Of a stretch of DNA of 64,000 nt, positions 1 to 12,001 are shown in pieces. The stretch is from Pempheris klunzingeri (lineage: Eukaryota; Chordata; Actinopteri; Acropomatiformes; Pempheridae). Within the stretch, counting starts at the first letter, position 1, and each line of letters begins with the position of its first letter. The notes under the pieces were generated by a model. The model was not told the DNA's origin. It was given only the letters and a program-made list of their open reading frames with translations, and did no database searches. Position numbers and translations under genes: made by a program. The stretch is from the NCBI RefSeq assembly GCF_042242105.1, contig NC_092016.1, positions 15,528,501-15,592,500 of the forward strand, in the 5' to 3' direction.

Positions 1-423
1 GCTCTCATCAGCCCCTTTCACTTTTGTGTACCAAGTCAACATGGTGAGCTGTCCTGTGATGGGTGGCACAGGGGCCCCGAGGGTGAACATGAATCGAAGT
101 CACATATTAACTTCCTCACAACGGTGGTTACCATGTGTTTGTATGTTCCAGTGGTGCTTGTGGCCTTTGCCCTGCTGGACACGCTGTTAGCAGCTTACGC
201 CAAAGACAGAGCAGCACTCTGGCTTGGCATGGCCTGCCAGGCTTCGTCGGGCCTACTGCTCCTGACTGGCACTATTATTTTTTTGCTGCTCCATCGGTCG
301 TATGTGAGCTGGGAACACATGACCGTCGGGTTCTATATCTGTGTGGGTGTGCAAGTTCAGCTGGTTTTCACAACAATGCTGACCCGTGTGTCGTGGAGGA
401 GACTAACGTCTGAATGGGAATAG
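1..423 (+). CDS. tmem140: 3' end of a small multi-span membrane protein, probably TMEM140 (partial)
   Basis: Two coding pieces are visible. One runs from the window edge to 43, where it meets a GTGAGC donor; the second runs from 152 (after TTCCAG) to the TAG at 421-423. They join in phase as ...SQHVVLVAFALLDT. The visible 100 or so residues hold three hydrophobic stretches (VVLVAFALLDTLLAAY; LLLLTGTIIFLLL; FYICVGVQVQLVF), with a short basic tail after the last one. The spacing and the pattern LL.A....D.A.W..A...SS.LLL.G...FL resemble the C-terminal half of human TMEM140 from memory, and TMEM140 lies next to CYREN in human 7q33, as here. Human TMEM140 has a single coding exon, which argues somewhat against the match. 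Its function is unknown beyond being an interferon-responsive membrane protein. The N-terminal part lies outside the window, so the name is tentative. Confidence 0.55.
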   Translation, partial: ALISPFHFCVPSQHGELSCDGWHRGPEGEHESKSHINFLTTVVTMCLYVPVVLVAFALLDTLLAAYAKDRAALWLGMACQASSGLLLLTGTIIFLLLHRSYVSWEHMTVGFYICVGVQVQLVFTTMLTRVSWRRLTSEWE

Positions 424-1495
424 ATGAGTCCAAACGTCCTCGCCTTGTTAGCAGAAGGGAAACTGGAATCACAAAGCCAAAGTGTCTGATTAAAGTATTA
501 GAATCTAAATTTAAATATTTATTTTGTTTCCTTTTTTCATGTTTTTCCCAAACAGTGGTCAAATCTTTGCTCTGGGGCATATGCTGACGGAAAGAAGAGT
601 GTTAGGACAGATTTTATGATGAACTGTATTCCAGCTTTTCTCAAATTATTTGGAAGACACTGCAATTTCTTTTACATGGTGTTACAGTGTTTTTGGACTC
701 TAGACAAAGTGAAAAACAATTAAATTGTGTAAAAAAAATAAATAAAAAAAGGCAGTAAACTAATAGTTAATGCTGACTGTTGCTGTTTTGACACTGCTTG
801 CTCAAGAAAAAAAAAAACAAGTACAAATAACTGCTACTTCATCATTTATTTAAGTTGAAAACAGTGTTTTCATGGAAATCTCATGGAAATGTCTGCATAC
901 TATCCCGTACAGCACAGTAACCACTAAAACTGTGTGTTGACGTACTGTAAAATGACCCCAGCTGCTTTCAGTTTCACAGTCATCATCACAGGATCAGCAC
1001 GATTTCTTCTTTCAACATCTTGTTGTAAACTTTACAAAATACCAGTTATCTGTGTCAGGGGAGTTTCCATTACCTCATGTTAGCTCAGTGCCCACAGACA
1101 GTTAAACTGTACGGTGGGACGTGACAGAAACAGCAGCTCCATTAACAGTGAATGGACCACAGAGTTTGTGAGGCAGAGTTGTCTCACCACTACGGGGTTT
1201 TAGATGCCGTCTTTAAAAAAAAGTATAAGCTGGCATTTCCACCTCATTTTGATGCAAAAACTTTTGCCTAATTGTTGGTGTCGGTCTTCGTGTCAGCTGT
1301 CGGTGGAGCTGTGCCAAATTCACATACCAGTTACATCAGTTAAAGGACCAGTTCTCCAATTTGTAGATTTATGGAGAAGCTGACTGGACTGTGTGGTAAA
1401 TTTATAATTATGGAGGCATTCCCCTCTTAGAGAATATTTTCCATTTAGAGCAAACACTTTACAAGGCCTAGTGCACACATGACAGTGGCGCTCAG
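424..1495. other. Facing 3' UTRs of the TMEM140-like gene and cyren
   Basis: No coding sequence is visible. The plus-strand gene has overlapping AATAAA signals at 737-746. The minus-strand gene cyren has a candidate signal (TTTATT on the plus strand) at 845-850. The two transcripts therefore probably end within about 100 bases of each other. The rest is AT-rich UTR-like sequence without recognisable repeats. Confidence 0.5.
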
Positions 1496-2765
1496 TTAAG
1501 TGAAAAAAATTTCTCGCACAAGCTGGAAGGCATCATCCTCCTTCGCTGCATCTGCTGGCGTCTGTGAGTGCTCCTCTTTCATCTCAGCCTCCAGCTCGAC
1601 ATTCCCGAGACTGCCGCGGTCCCGAGCTGGTCCTGACCCCTGAGCCTCAGGTCCCTGCTGCTGCGGGCTCTTGGTGTACGGCACTGTTCCCACCTCTGTG
1701 ATGTCCAAGTCTGTCTCTGAAACATACGTGGTCTCCTGGGCGTCACTGCAGTCTGACGGCTCCTCCTCTAAAGCCTCTGTCAGCCGCTTCGCTGTCGTCT
1801 TTGAAGCGGCAGGGTCCTCCCTCATCTTCACTGTGGTGTCTACTGCCTCATCTTCGACCTATCAATCAATCACTCATGTTTTACACAGGGGGTCAGGGAA
1901 TATCCTGCATTTTACACCTACTACAAAAGAAATGGTTATGAGATATGATAAAAACTTTTCTACATGTGTGAGGCACAAACTGGGGCTACATGCAGGTAGA
2001 AACTAACTTTTTGTATACTTAAAATGGCCTGTGCTAGGATCCAAATCTACCTTAATTTCACACATAGACTTTTCATCTTTATATTTTTACATAGTCTCAA
2101 CATTCTCAATGATACTGGCATGTTTTTATTCATTTAATTTTATTCTATTTTATTCACATGCTCCAAAAACTGTCTCTCTTAGTATGGAAACTCATTTCTG
2201 CCCCTGTGATGGCAAAAAAGATAATGTCAGTCATTATAATAAGAAACTTAATCAAAATAATGACTTCAGTATCTCAAAATAATAATAAGCTTTCTAAAAT
2301 GAACTTATCTCCAAATGATGACTTGAGACATTAAGTCATCATTTTGATAAACTTTTTGACTGACAAGATGTTTTTCTTTCACCACAGTGGGGGAAATGAG
2401 CTTTCATATTTTAGGGCATTTTTTTTCCCCACTGTGAATCTCAATAAGAAATTGAGGAGCAGCGCCACCTTCTGGTCAGGCAGGAGAGCCGCATGCTGAG
2501 AGGCAGAGTTGGTCAGATATGAGACAGCCGCCTCCACCAGCTCCTTCTCGTTCATACAGTAGACAGCAGCCCTGAAAACAACCCGTGCGTATTTGTTAGT
2601 CCAAAACCATCACAAAATGTAACTGGAGCATAAAAACAGAACTTTTTTTTAGCTCTTTTACTTCGCAGTTTTCCGGTTTCTCCTACAGCTCCTCAGCGGC
2701 TCCTTCTCGCTCGCTGTCCTCTCCTTCCTCTGCATCCATGAGGGCAGCGCCCGGCGCCCCTCCAT
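1496..2765 (-). CDS. cyren: CYREN (MRI), cell-cycle regulator of non-homologous end joining
   Basis: Three coding exons on the minus strand: 2765-2662, 2571-2469 and 1858-1496, giving about 189 aa (human about 157). The first exon gives MEGRRALPSWMQRKE, in which RALPSW matches the N-terminal Ku-binding motif of human CYREN (RVLPSW). Exon 2 starts AAVYCMNEKELVEAAV, matching the family block VYCMNEAEIVDVA. The last exon is acidic and ends in DAFQLVREIFFT, matching the human C-terminus (YVREIFFS), the XLF-like second Ku-binding motif. In mammals the protein binds Ku70/80 and restrains end joining in S/G2; that role is taken from the family. The start was chosen so the Ku motif sits near the N-terminus as in human. 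The donor of exon 2 (GTGGCG at 2468) is weak, so its 3' edge is the least certain part, but phase is kept. Confidence 0.87.
2236..2350. repeat. Degenerate AATGATGACTT/ATCTCAAAATAAT repeat with a perfect 12-bp hairpin
   Basis: This cyren intron segment repeats related words (AATAATGACTT, TATCTCAAAATAAT, AATGATGACTTGAGA). At 2313-2344 it holds a perfect inverted repeat: AAATGATGACTT, an 8-base loop, then AAGTCATCATTT. Similar TCAAAATAATGACTT-type minisatellites are, from memory, widespread in teleost genomes. Confidence 0.55.
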
Positions 2766-2856
2766 CACCTGTGCATGTGCACAAAGAGCCGAGGTGTAAA
2801 TCCACCATTCAGCCTGTGAGGAAGCAGAAACGGGAGGTTTGCGTGTTGGTGGTGCA

Positions 2857-2866
2857 GTCACGTGAC
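2857..2866. promoter_or_regulatory. Palindromic E-box GTCACGTGAC in the cyren promoter
   Basis: The 10-base palindrome lies 92 bases upstream of the chosen cyren start codon in GC-rich sequence. GTCACGTGAC is the best form of the USF and TFEB/MITF (CLEAR) E-box. It is probably in the promoter or 5' UTR. No expression data support it here. Confidence 0.5.
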
Positions 2867-3719
2867 CACGGCGGCTGACCGCCTCTTTAGCGCCGACAAG
2901 CGGAGAGACAGCTCACTGCACCACGAAGTGTGACAAACAATCGTTTTGAAGTGAAGCGATTCCCAGTGTTACATTTAATCAGTGTCAGCCCGGTGGGTGG
3001 CATTAAAGCTCTGTAGTATTTTTGTTTGAAAATCCAGATTTAGCATCATTGGACCTGCTGTTTTTTTTAGTCTACAACAGCATTTAATATGTTTTGTATT
3101 TAACCGGATGTACAAACCAGTGGGATAGCTAAAGCTAAAAGTGTAATATTTCCCTCTGAAATGTAGAGTAGTAGAATTGTATACTATGCAAATACTAATA
3201 ATAAAACGGTGCTATAATTAAGTGCAGTACTTAAGTGAATGTACTTACACCGTATCACCAGTGGCTTTTAGCTACACCCAACTGTCTTTAATCAAAACAT
3301 CAATGGGAGACATGTCAGGAGTTGATTTTGAGAATTTTCAGGCTCAGAAATGTCATTAAAGACATTTCATTGAAGTGACCTTAGTTTGAATGTGGATCAG
3401 AAAATGTACCAATATTACTGAAATTATTATTATTATTATTAGTTATTTTGTCACTTGATTGAGACTGTGGTGGTTGTTTTTATATTCACATTACTGCTAA
3501 CGCCGCTTGATCCTTACTGCATGTGCTTTAGTTAATACTGAAAGGGCTGTTTATTCTGTTATCATTAAAAAGGGATGTATAAGGCACAGTATAATCACAA
3601 AGTTCAGCTATGATTTATAAATCTCTCTCTTTCTATATATGTATATCTCTCTCTCTCTATATATATATATATATCCTTGTTCACTTCCATCCCATACAAA
3701 TGTACCAGCACACTTACAT

Positions 3720-3721
<2 letters not shown>

Positions 3722-3750
<29 letters not shown>
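3722..3750. repeat. (CA)n microsatellite with neighbouring TA/CT tracts
   Basis: An uninterrupted CA run. A CT/TA-rich tract at about 3622-3675 lies just before it. The reading frames across it are repeat translations. Confidence 0.95.
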
Positions 3751-3753
<3 letters not shown>

Positions 3754-6700
3754 CAGTTTATCGTTGTTGGAATTAATCAGGGTTGCAGTTGTGTGTTGTG
3801 TAATTACAACTGTGCTGCAGAGTCTGATCATCCAAATTCACATCTCTCACTCTGTTGTCTCAGCTCATCCACATTTGCTGTCCCTGCATGGTTGTGAATG
3901 GTTGAGAACATTATCATATATATTATTTCTTGCTTACCCCTCACATAAATTCATGCCAGTATCATAAAGCAACATTTCCTTTACAAATGACACTAAAATC
4001 TGTATCATCATCATCAGCAATACTTTTTGTATTATTTATTATTTAAAACTCTCTCAAGATGTGGTGAGATAATAAGAATTTGCTTTCTTTCTTTATTTAT
4101 TTATTTTTGAGATGCACTCTGGGTATGTGTGGACACCCCGATGGCTTCCAGCCCTGCGTGCTGTATTCTGGCTGACTGCTAGTCCAGTCACATTTTTTCC
4201 TAACTTTTCCTTCTTTTCTCCCCTCCTCTCTGTCCTTTTATCGCCCTCTTTCAATCTCTGATGTTCAAAACAGCCTTGTATCAGACTTCCACTTTCTGCC
4301 ACTTTGTACCCAAAGCTGCAGTCTCTCACTCAGGCCTTTTAATTATGTCTCTAAAGCCCCTTCCTACAAGTGCTTAGGCCTTGATTGCAAAGACCAGCTT
4401 TGTATATTTGACTAAATTAAAAGTAGGGAAAAGGGAGGGAAAAATGTCAAGGCAAAGGGCATGTTAACAGCCAGATGCACTCACAATGTCCCTAAAGCTC
4501 TCAAGTTTAGTGCATTTTAGGAATGACAAGTAATCAGCAGGCTGAACTGGTATCAAATAATAACAAAAAAAACCCCAAAATATTCCACCATTTTATGATT
4601 GGTTACAGCAGATATAAATGGAGGCACTTGAAAAAAAAAAAAAACTCTATTACCGGAAAAGGAGAAATTCCGCCGAGCTCAAATAGTTAATTATTAGATA
4701 AGAATGAACTGGTTTCCAGTGAAACACACAGCCCAGACAATTCTCCTGCTAAGCTGCTTCACATCCATTTTAATTACAACAATCGTTTGTTTGTAACTAG
4801 AAGGCTAAATGAAAGAAATATGGAACTCATCATTAGCTTATTACCAGTGGTAAAATAATCAAATGTATTATATTAAAAAAAGATTTAAATATTAAAAAAT
4901 CTTTGAAGAAGCTAAAGTGGCATTGAACTCATCCTCCCCCAGGCTTGCTGCCACATCCACAGATCAGGCCGTGCTAAGAAGATTTCTGCTTGCTAATGGA
5001 GTAAAGCTTGTCACTGCTTTACTTGCTGCTGAATTTGTGGGTCGAACATGGCCAAAATGTCTGCTAAACCTACTGACATGTAAACATCAGCACTGTGGTT
5101 TTGCGAAGCATCGGTTTGATGTTGATGTCAAGATTTTTTCATTTACAATGAATATTATAATGAGCCTAATTTTGTTTAATATCAAGAATTGAAATCCACG
5201 CCGATCCATATTTACATTATGCATGCATTTTAAATACTGCAGATTTCTGTTAAAATAAGATAAAAAATAAGAAGCTATTGTGTTGAAAAGATTGGACATA
5301 AATGACTTAATCAGGAAAGCTGAGTGAGTCATTTTCACCTAATCAAATCAGTATCTCCTCTCGTTCTACCCACAGCCTCATCTTCACATGTTCTTCTTCC
5401 TCCGAGGGCCCTAATTGGTGAGAACCAGACTAATCTTCTAGTTGTCTTCCAAGGCTTAACCCTGCTTTGAGTAAGGGTCACTACCATTGGCCATCTGTCC
5501 GAGAAACGCTCGTTGCGATTGGCCATATGGTGTAAGAGAGAGTGAGATTTAGGAAGAGCAGAATGTTTGAATTGAATGAAGATATTCCAGTGGTCACGAA
5601 GGGAGTGAAGTTATCTGCTGGGAGAAACACAAAAAATGCTACCCAGGATCATATTATTTCATGTGTGTGCACGTTTACATGAGCGCACATGTGCATTATT
5701 TTTACCGACTTTAGCTTTCTCTCTTTCTTGAGTAGTAACACGTGAAGGAAAGACCAACATCTTCAAACGTCTGAGTTCAGACACACACAGTCTGACACCT
5801 GAGGTAAAAAGGAAGTCATTTTTACCTTTGAGAGGCTCTTTAGCTCCCTCTTGGCTTTGATTGCTGAAAAACATAGAGGAGACGATAATTCCCAGTATGA
5901 AACCCTGTTCAAAGACAACTGCCAGCACACATTTCGTGTTTCTGTGCGTTTTCCTGTTCACTGATGCTCAAACTGTAGCTGTTTGCATGGTTAGAATTTG
6001 CTGTACATCATGTTTCTGTCATGTGAGCCAAGTGGCTGCTTACACGTGGTAACATCTTTGTTGATACACAAATTTGTTTTTTTTATTTGGGTAATTGTAA
6101 AGGCAGGTTTAAATTGGTTATGGGCTGAATTACCAGTGCATCGGTACATCAGTTGGTAACAGAGAAGCGACTCTGACAGAAAATGTGAGCATTAAAGAGG
6201 AGCCTTTTGTGGAGGAATATTTGTTTTAATGACAACAGGAAATGCACAGTGGTGCAGAGCAAAGATCATCCAGTGGATCTGACCTGATAGTTAGAGAGTC
6301 CTGATAGTTGGAGAGTCTTGTATATTTCAGACTGCCAAACAAAAGTTTTGCTGGTGAGCAATGCACCCAAAAAACAGCTCATCAACATCCTACAAATCCC
6401 CACCTCTCACTTATAGGGTGCTTTTCCAAAGACTTTTTTTTTGTGTGTTTTACTGTTATTTCATTCCTAGTTTATTTGACATCTTTGATAATATGGAAAA
6501 TGCTTGAAGGAACAAATTCCCAAATTACATTCCTGAAAAACACAAAAACACTTCCCCTCAAAGTATGAATTTGCACTAGGATGCAGGCAGTTCAGGTATG
6601 ATCTCAAGAGGAACAAAAGAATAGAGGAAGAAACGGGAGTTAATGATTTGGAGAAACTGTGTATGTGTGGTTGGTTTCTTGTGATTGCTTCTGTCTCTAA

Positions 6701-7989
6701 TGAATCACTCTAAGAAGATATCAGGCAAACGTCACACAATAACAAACCATATGTGAATTTGTAAGAATATAGAAAAGACGCTGCGCTCCATGGGAGGAGG
6801 GGTGAGCATAAAAAGATTATGTAGATTGTAAAAGAAGAGAAGAAACGATATAAATTACCTAAAGATGCAGGATTAGAGTTAAAGTGAAATAGGGAGCTAG
6901 TATTTAGTAATCACATTTTCTTTACAATGCATTTGCTTTGGGTTATCATGGTGGCTTATAGTATAGTTGGTTTGCTGACATTTGAGGTCATTTTTCTTCG
7001 TCTAATCTGTTGTTGTTATATGGGCCAGGGATAAGAATGGAGTTAAGCATCAGCTTTTCTTGTGGCATTGTATCATATATGTCTAAATCTGTCCAGGAAT
7101 GGGATATTTGTGTTTATTCTCAGTGGTTGGGGCTACTGGAATAGTCTGGCTTTGAACCTTAAGCTGACTATTATGTAAGGAATCATCCACAGGGATGATT
7201 AAATTTCATGTCAAAATTTTGTGTAGAGAATTTTTTGCTGAACTTTCTTCTGTACCTTAAGGAAAAGAGGTAAAAGTAAATATGGTTCAAGTACATTAAT
7301 GCAAAGGCTTTCATTACTTCACCATATAACCTGCGCCTGCCTCCTCAGCTGAGTGTAGGATTTACCACATGCATGAGGGTGATTAGTTGTGACATAATCT
7401 ACAGTTGTACTATCGAATGCCCGTGGCAATAAAATCTGTAGTGAGAGGAAAAAAAAAAAGAAAAGAAAGCAAAAGAAAAAAGGAAAACAAATCAATGTGA
7501 TGATAAATGAGAAGTCAGCGGGACGCAGTAATCTGTTCCACCCTATTAAACTCGGGACTTCTAGGCTCATCACCAGTAATAGGCCAAATCCACAGGGATT
7601 TCCTGCCAATCACAGCCTGGTGGTAGTATCTTAATGACTTTTCCTCGGAAGCTGATAAAAGTTCTTTTCTTCTAAATTCGTCAATGTGTTGTGTTTTTCT
7701 GCACCGAGCAGATCAAGCAACACTGACACAGACTCAAAGCAAGTCCAGATAGGAAGTAATATGCCTGGAAATAGTTAAAGACCCCCTGAGACGTCTGCCG
7801 CCCAGCTGTGTAATCCCTGACCTTAAAGATGACCTTTTCCTTGAGAACTCAGTGCTTTTCTCAGACAAAGAAACTTTATTTTTAATACAAAACATGCAGA
7901 TGCACTCATTATAGATAGTGTAGGTGTATGGTGTCTCACAATATAAGAAAAAAAGAAAGAATGGAGGGTGTGAAAGTTGACTTTACGCC

Positions 7990-8160
7990 GTAGTGTCACC
8001 TGGCTCACTCAACCGTACACTCTGCCAAATTAAAGATGTTAATTTCCTTGAGCACACGCTAACAGGAGCAATCACTTGCCCGGGTAAGACGCCAATCAAA
8101 ATGCTAATTACAATCCTGGCCCTCTAAATGAACAGTTTAGGATTCATTATCGTCCTTTGG
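7990..8160. promoter_or_regulatory. Candidate conserved non-coding element upstream of neto2
   Basis: A complex, repeat-free stretch containing CAATCAAAATGCTAATTACA at about 8092, that is, a TAATTA-type homeodomain core beside an ATGCTAAT octamer-like word, and a gapped run of AT-rich factor sites ending GGCCCTCTAAATGAAC. Such composition is typical of vertebrate developmental enhancers. This is a judgement from texture only; conservation was not tested. Confidence 0.25.
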
Positions 8161-9477
8161 TTCTATTTTCTGTGTCTGCCTTCCCTTTGGTGGTTAGGCA
8201 TTTCATTGGCCAAAACAGGTTGTGACATTACAAACAGATGTCTGATTATCTTCATATTACAGTTGACTTCTTTTCTTACATACAATGAGTCTAATCTGTA
8301 GGAGAAATGTTTGCACGATTCAGTGCAATGTGAGAGATTTTGGGAGCTGGCAATGAAACGGAAACATTGAAACTGGCACTGTGCAGTCACACATTGTTTT
8401 TAGCTTTAATTTGGTGCAATCATGCCGCTCGCCATGCATTCTGTTATATGTTTGTTAACATTTTGTTGTGAATACATGCATATGTACAGCACATATTAAA
8501 CAATAAAGAAACAGCTGCCTCATCAACCAAAGCATACACTGAGGCACAAATGAGCAAAAATCTCAAAAAACACAAATCCTAAAAGCATGTTAAAAATTAA
8601 AGTATTTAATTATCTTAACAAAACTGAGTTCAGATAAGCCATATTGTTCCTCCTCTTCATCATCTGGTGCGTTTCAGTTCCTTCAAAGACAAAAAAATGC
8701 ACTAGAATCCAAGTAGAGCTGGTTATATACGTATATTTACAAACTGTTTGTGTCAAAAAGAATAAATACCAATATTTGATTCCTTTCGAAAAAATCCTGG
8801 TTGTTTTTATTACTCACAACATTTTTCTAGTCATTTTCCTTCAGAAATGATGCTCAGAGTGAAAGTTGGCTAAACAGTCTCACCCCAAGGTCAATTATTC
8901 GCTCTTCCAGATTCCTACCTCGTGATTGTTGTGAAATGAGATGTTACACCCACACACATTTATGATAGTTTCCCTAACGCGTCATTTGCATTCAAAACAT
9001 ACAAAGAACAACACTGCAAGCCTTGTTTTCATTACGTACATTGAGGAAATCGTCATGTTTTTTTGGAAACACTTACACAATCGTAGAATACTTTTCATCA
9101 GCTTATTAAATTGTTCTCACAGACAGAATTGTGTGAACAGACAGAAAATGAATCCTGAGTCCTGAATTTCAGGACGACATTAATGTGCACAGTGGAGGTA
9201 AACTGAAGACTTCAAGGACACCTCAAAACCTTTCCCAGCGTTACAGTAACTCTCGGGGGTTTAAAAGAAAACACAGTACTTCCATTGGCTTTATGTTAAA
9301 GTAACTCAAAGCTTCCCCTCCAGCAGCAGCAGCAGCTCAGGTAGACAGTCTGCAGAGATTTTGTCTGCTGTTCCACTTTGATCCTCATAACTGTCAACCC
9401 CCCCACCCCCCACCCCTAAAACCTTTGCTTTCTAGGCTCCTTATTGCCTCAGAAGAAACAGACGAGACACCGGATTG

Positions 9478-9491
9478 GTTGCTGTGGCAAC
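9478..9491. promoter_or_regulatory. X-box-like palindrome GTTGCTGTGGCAAC
   Basis: It fits the RFX consensus GTNRCC-N2-RGYAAC with one mismatch. It sits 2.5 kb upstream of neto2 with no ciliary gene adjacent, so function is uncertain. Confidence 0.35.
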
Positions 9492-11446
9492 AGATGCAGA
9501 TTTTTATCATCTTTGATGTGCAGTAAACAAAAGTGTGTGTGTGCATCGCTTTGCATGTGTGTTTACGAGAGTTTACTGGATGAGTGACAGGCAGACAGAT
9601 GGACTGAGAGTAACAAACAACGATAGTAGACAGATGTGGCATCCGGTCATCTGCAACAGCTGGCAGTCATAGAAACTTGTTGATGACCAGTCGTTCGCAC
9701 TTTCTCGCTTCAGTTCAAATGTCACACAGCTCAGGATGTGGCAGCAGTCCCTCCAAACCAAACGCACCCCACAAAATAAATGATTCATGCGTCATTCACA
9801 GGGGAGTAATTTTGTTTTTAAGCACAGGCCCAGATGATGCAACTTTATGATCATGCATATATTGTGTAGGTGAGAGTGTTCATCTCCTGCCGAATTAATT
9901 TGCCCTGAAGTTGTTACTGCAGAAGAAAAATGGGTCCCGCCTTACTGAATAATGATGGCCTTGGAGACTGTGAAAACACGGCCCCTGGGCTTTCTGAAAA
10001 AATGTGTTGCTTTGTGCTTTGCTGGTTGTTTGTGAAGTTTGTTCCTCTGTCTTACGTATATTTGTTTTCAAGTTTTATGAGAGCAACAGAAATTCGAAGA
10101 AAGGAAATAAGACCTTTGTCATCAGAAAGAATAACACAAATAATAAGGTGGACTTTTTCAACATAAATGACACACACTGAAAGGAAGGTACTAATCTCAC
10201 CATAACGACAGCTTGTAGGCAGGAAACAGTGCTGCAATGTAACTAAGTACATTTAGAAAATGACTGTACTGTACATTTTTAGGCAGTTAGGCAGTTTTAC
10301 TTGAGTCTGTTACATTTTCTGATTCGTCTTTCACCTTTTGAGTGAAATAAAAACTTTTGATAGATATTTCTGTGTAACTGACATTACTAAGCCTCAGCAG
10401 CATAACAACACTACCAGTAAAGCTAGTTTTTGGCAAGTGATAAAGAATCTACAGTCATATGAGAAATTATAATTTCTGCAGTTTGAGTTGTGCTTAGGCC
10501 CATCTGATGAATGGCAGTTTGTTTGGAGGAAACTAGAAAAACTAATTTCTAATTTCTAGCTTTTGATCATCAAACTGTGAGTGTGAAACACAAGATGGGA
10601 GGATATTAGAATACGTCACTCATTTGCACCATGGCATCTGTCAAAGTGAGAGTGTTTTGGCTGCTAGGAACAACCTTACATTGATTTGAAGCAATCAAGG
10701 GTGTAATTTAGGGGGGGGGACACAGGGGACATGTCCCCTGCCCTTTTTACTTTTTCAGTCTTAAAAGTAATGTTATATTTTAAAAAAAAATTGTCCAATG
10801 CTTGCAATGTCCAAACCCCCCAAGTTACAGAAGAAAGATTTTTTTTTTCTCTCAAAGAAATTGTGAGGGATGTCTTCAGACACAACCTAAGTTAGCCAAC
10901 ATATCAAACGTTGGAATATTGATATCACTTTGTAAACATGTATAAGTTAGGTAGCCATTGAAAATATTTTGATATTCACATATATAGTGCCAATTTGAAC
11001 TAAATCCAAGCAATAGGTAAAAGAAAATTACAAACTCCCCTCTGGTGTGTTTTATTCTACCTATCTGAAAAAAAACAAAAAGCCCGACAGAGGAAACGTG
11101 TGTCCTAACTGTGCCCCCCTGTCTACCTCTGAAATCAAAGTTCCCCCCTGAAAGCAATCACAGTCAGCTAGAGAGACACAAATCTGACAGCAGACATGGT
11201 GACAGGTTGTGTTGTTAGAAGGCAACACATCAAAGGGAAATCTCCATCCCACCAACTCTTGGCTTCCGTGTTCATCTTCTTGCAGCCCTGGCCAGCTTTT
11301 TTAGGCTTTAGGCTCCGTGTGTCCTTCAAGAAAAATGAGAAAAGATAACAGGGAGTGTGTCCTGCTCTCTGCTGCTGCATAGAAATGCACAGGATTGCAA
11401 TGTGTTGACTGATTTATACCCTGTGAGCGTTTTGGCACAGGTGGCC

Positions 11447-11450
<4 letters not shown>

Positions 11451-11480
<30 letters not shown>
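11451..11480. repeat. (GT)n microsatellite
   Basis: About 15 uninterrupted GT units some 550 bases upstream of the neto2 start codon. Confidence 0.95.
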
Positions 11481-11482
<2 letters not shown>

Positions 11483-12001
11483 CATTTGCCTGCTGGACAC
11501 GTGCCCTGTATCAGCTAATTAAAATTTTAAAAAATGGGAGTTTCTAATGTAATTCATTATTATACCGAGCAGGCGGCTGTGAGAGGATTATCATACCTCG
11601 TATTACTCATCTGTGATGCTGCACATGCGCAGTCAGCTGTCCCTCCTTCTCGCGCCAATTGAGCCCAGTCTCAAAACGGCGAGCAGTCGCTGACAGATCA
11701 TCCGTTCACTTGAGAGGACAAATCAGTCTCAGGCTGGTACAGACTGCAGGGACAGCATCCCTGCGCTGGAAAATTCTGATCTGATAGTTTTTATTTTCTT
11801 TCAATAATGGATGACTGATCAGATTCCTCTCTTCTTGACCAGTGGGATTTTGGATGAAGAGGTGAAAGTTGAATTTTGTAAATCAGTGGTTCAAACATGC
11901 GCTAATCCGGACTATTGATTTAAACTGGCGGAGGGATGTGAGGGATACACTGTTGGTCAAGTTTGAAATAAAGCCCCAGAAGACGGACTCCAGCAGAGAG
12001 G

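Larger units (their letters stand above)
2867..11640. other. Gene-free region between cyren and neto2
   Basis: No exon chain or recognisable protein is found in about 8.8 kb. The reading frames present are short, lack flanking splice signals in phase, and several are translations of CA or TA repeats. Content seen: microsatellites near 3655-3675 (TA), 3722-3750 (CA) and 11451-11480 (GT); an X-box-like site at 9478-9491; a G-rich stretch with an 18-bp palindrome at 10723-10740; and complex, repeat-poor stretches near 5340-5530, 7500-7630 and 7990-8160 that could be neto2 enhancers. Confidence 0.5.

Noticed and set aside
2658-2861. A longer cyren start at 2861 (MTAPPTRKPPVS...)
   Set aside because: It would put about 32 extra residues before the Ku-binding motif, which lies close to the N-terminus in known CYREN, and would run over the palindromic E-box. 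The Met at 2765 fits the family better.
3604-3897. Frames rich in His/Thr or Cys/Val repeats
   Set aside because: They are translations of the CA and TA microsatellites; the same holds near 12900, 38080, 46430 and 52200.
11191-11380. Possible THAP-type or transposase fragment near MVTGCVVRRQH
   Set aside because: The required C2CH spacing is absent and no other transposase motif or terminal inverted repeat was found.
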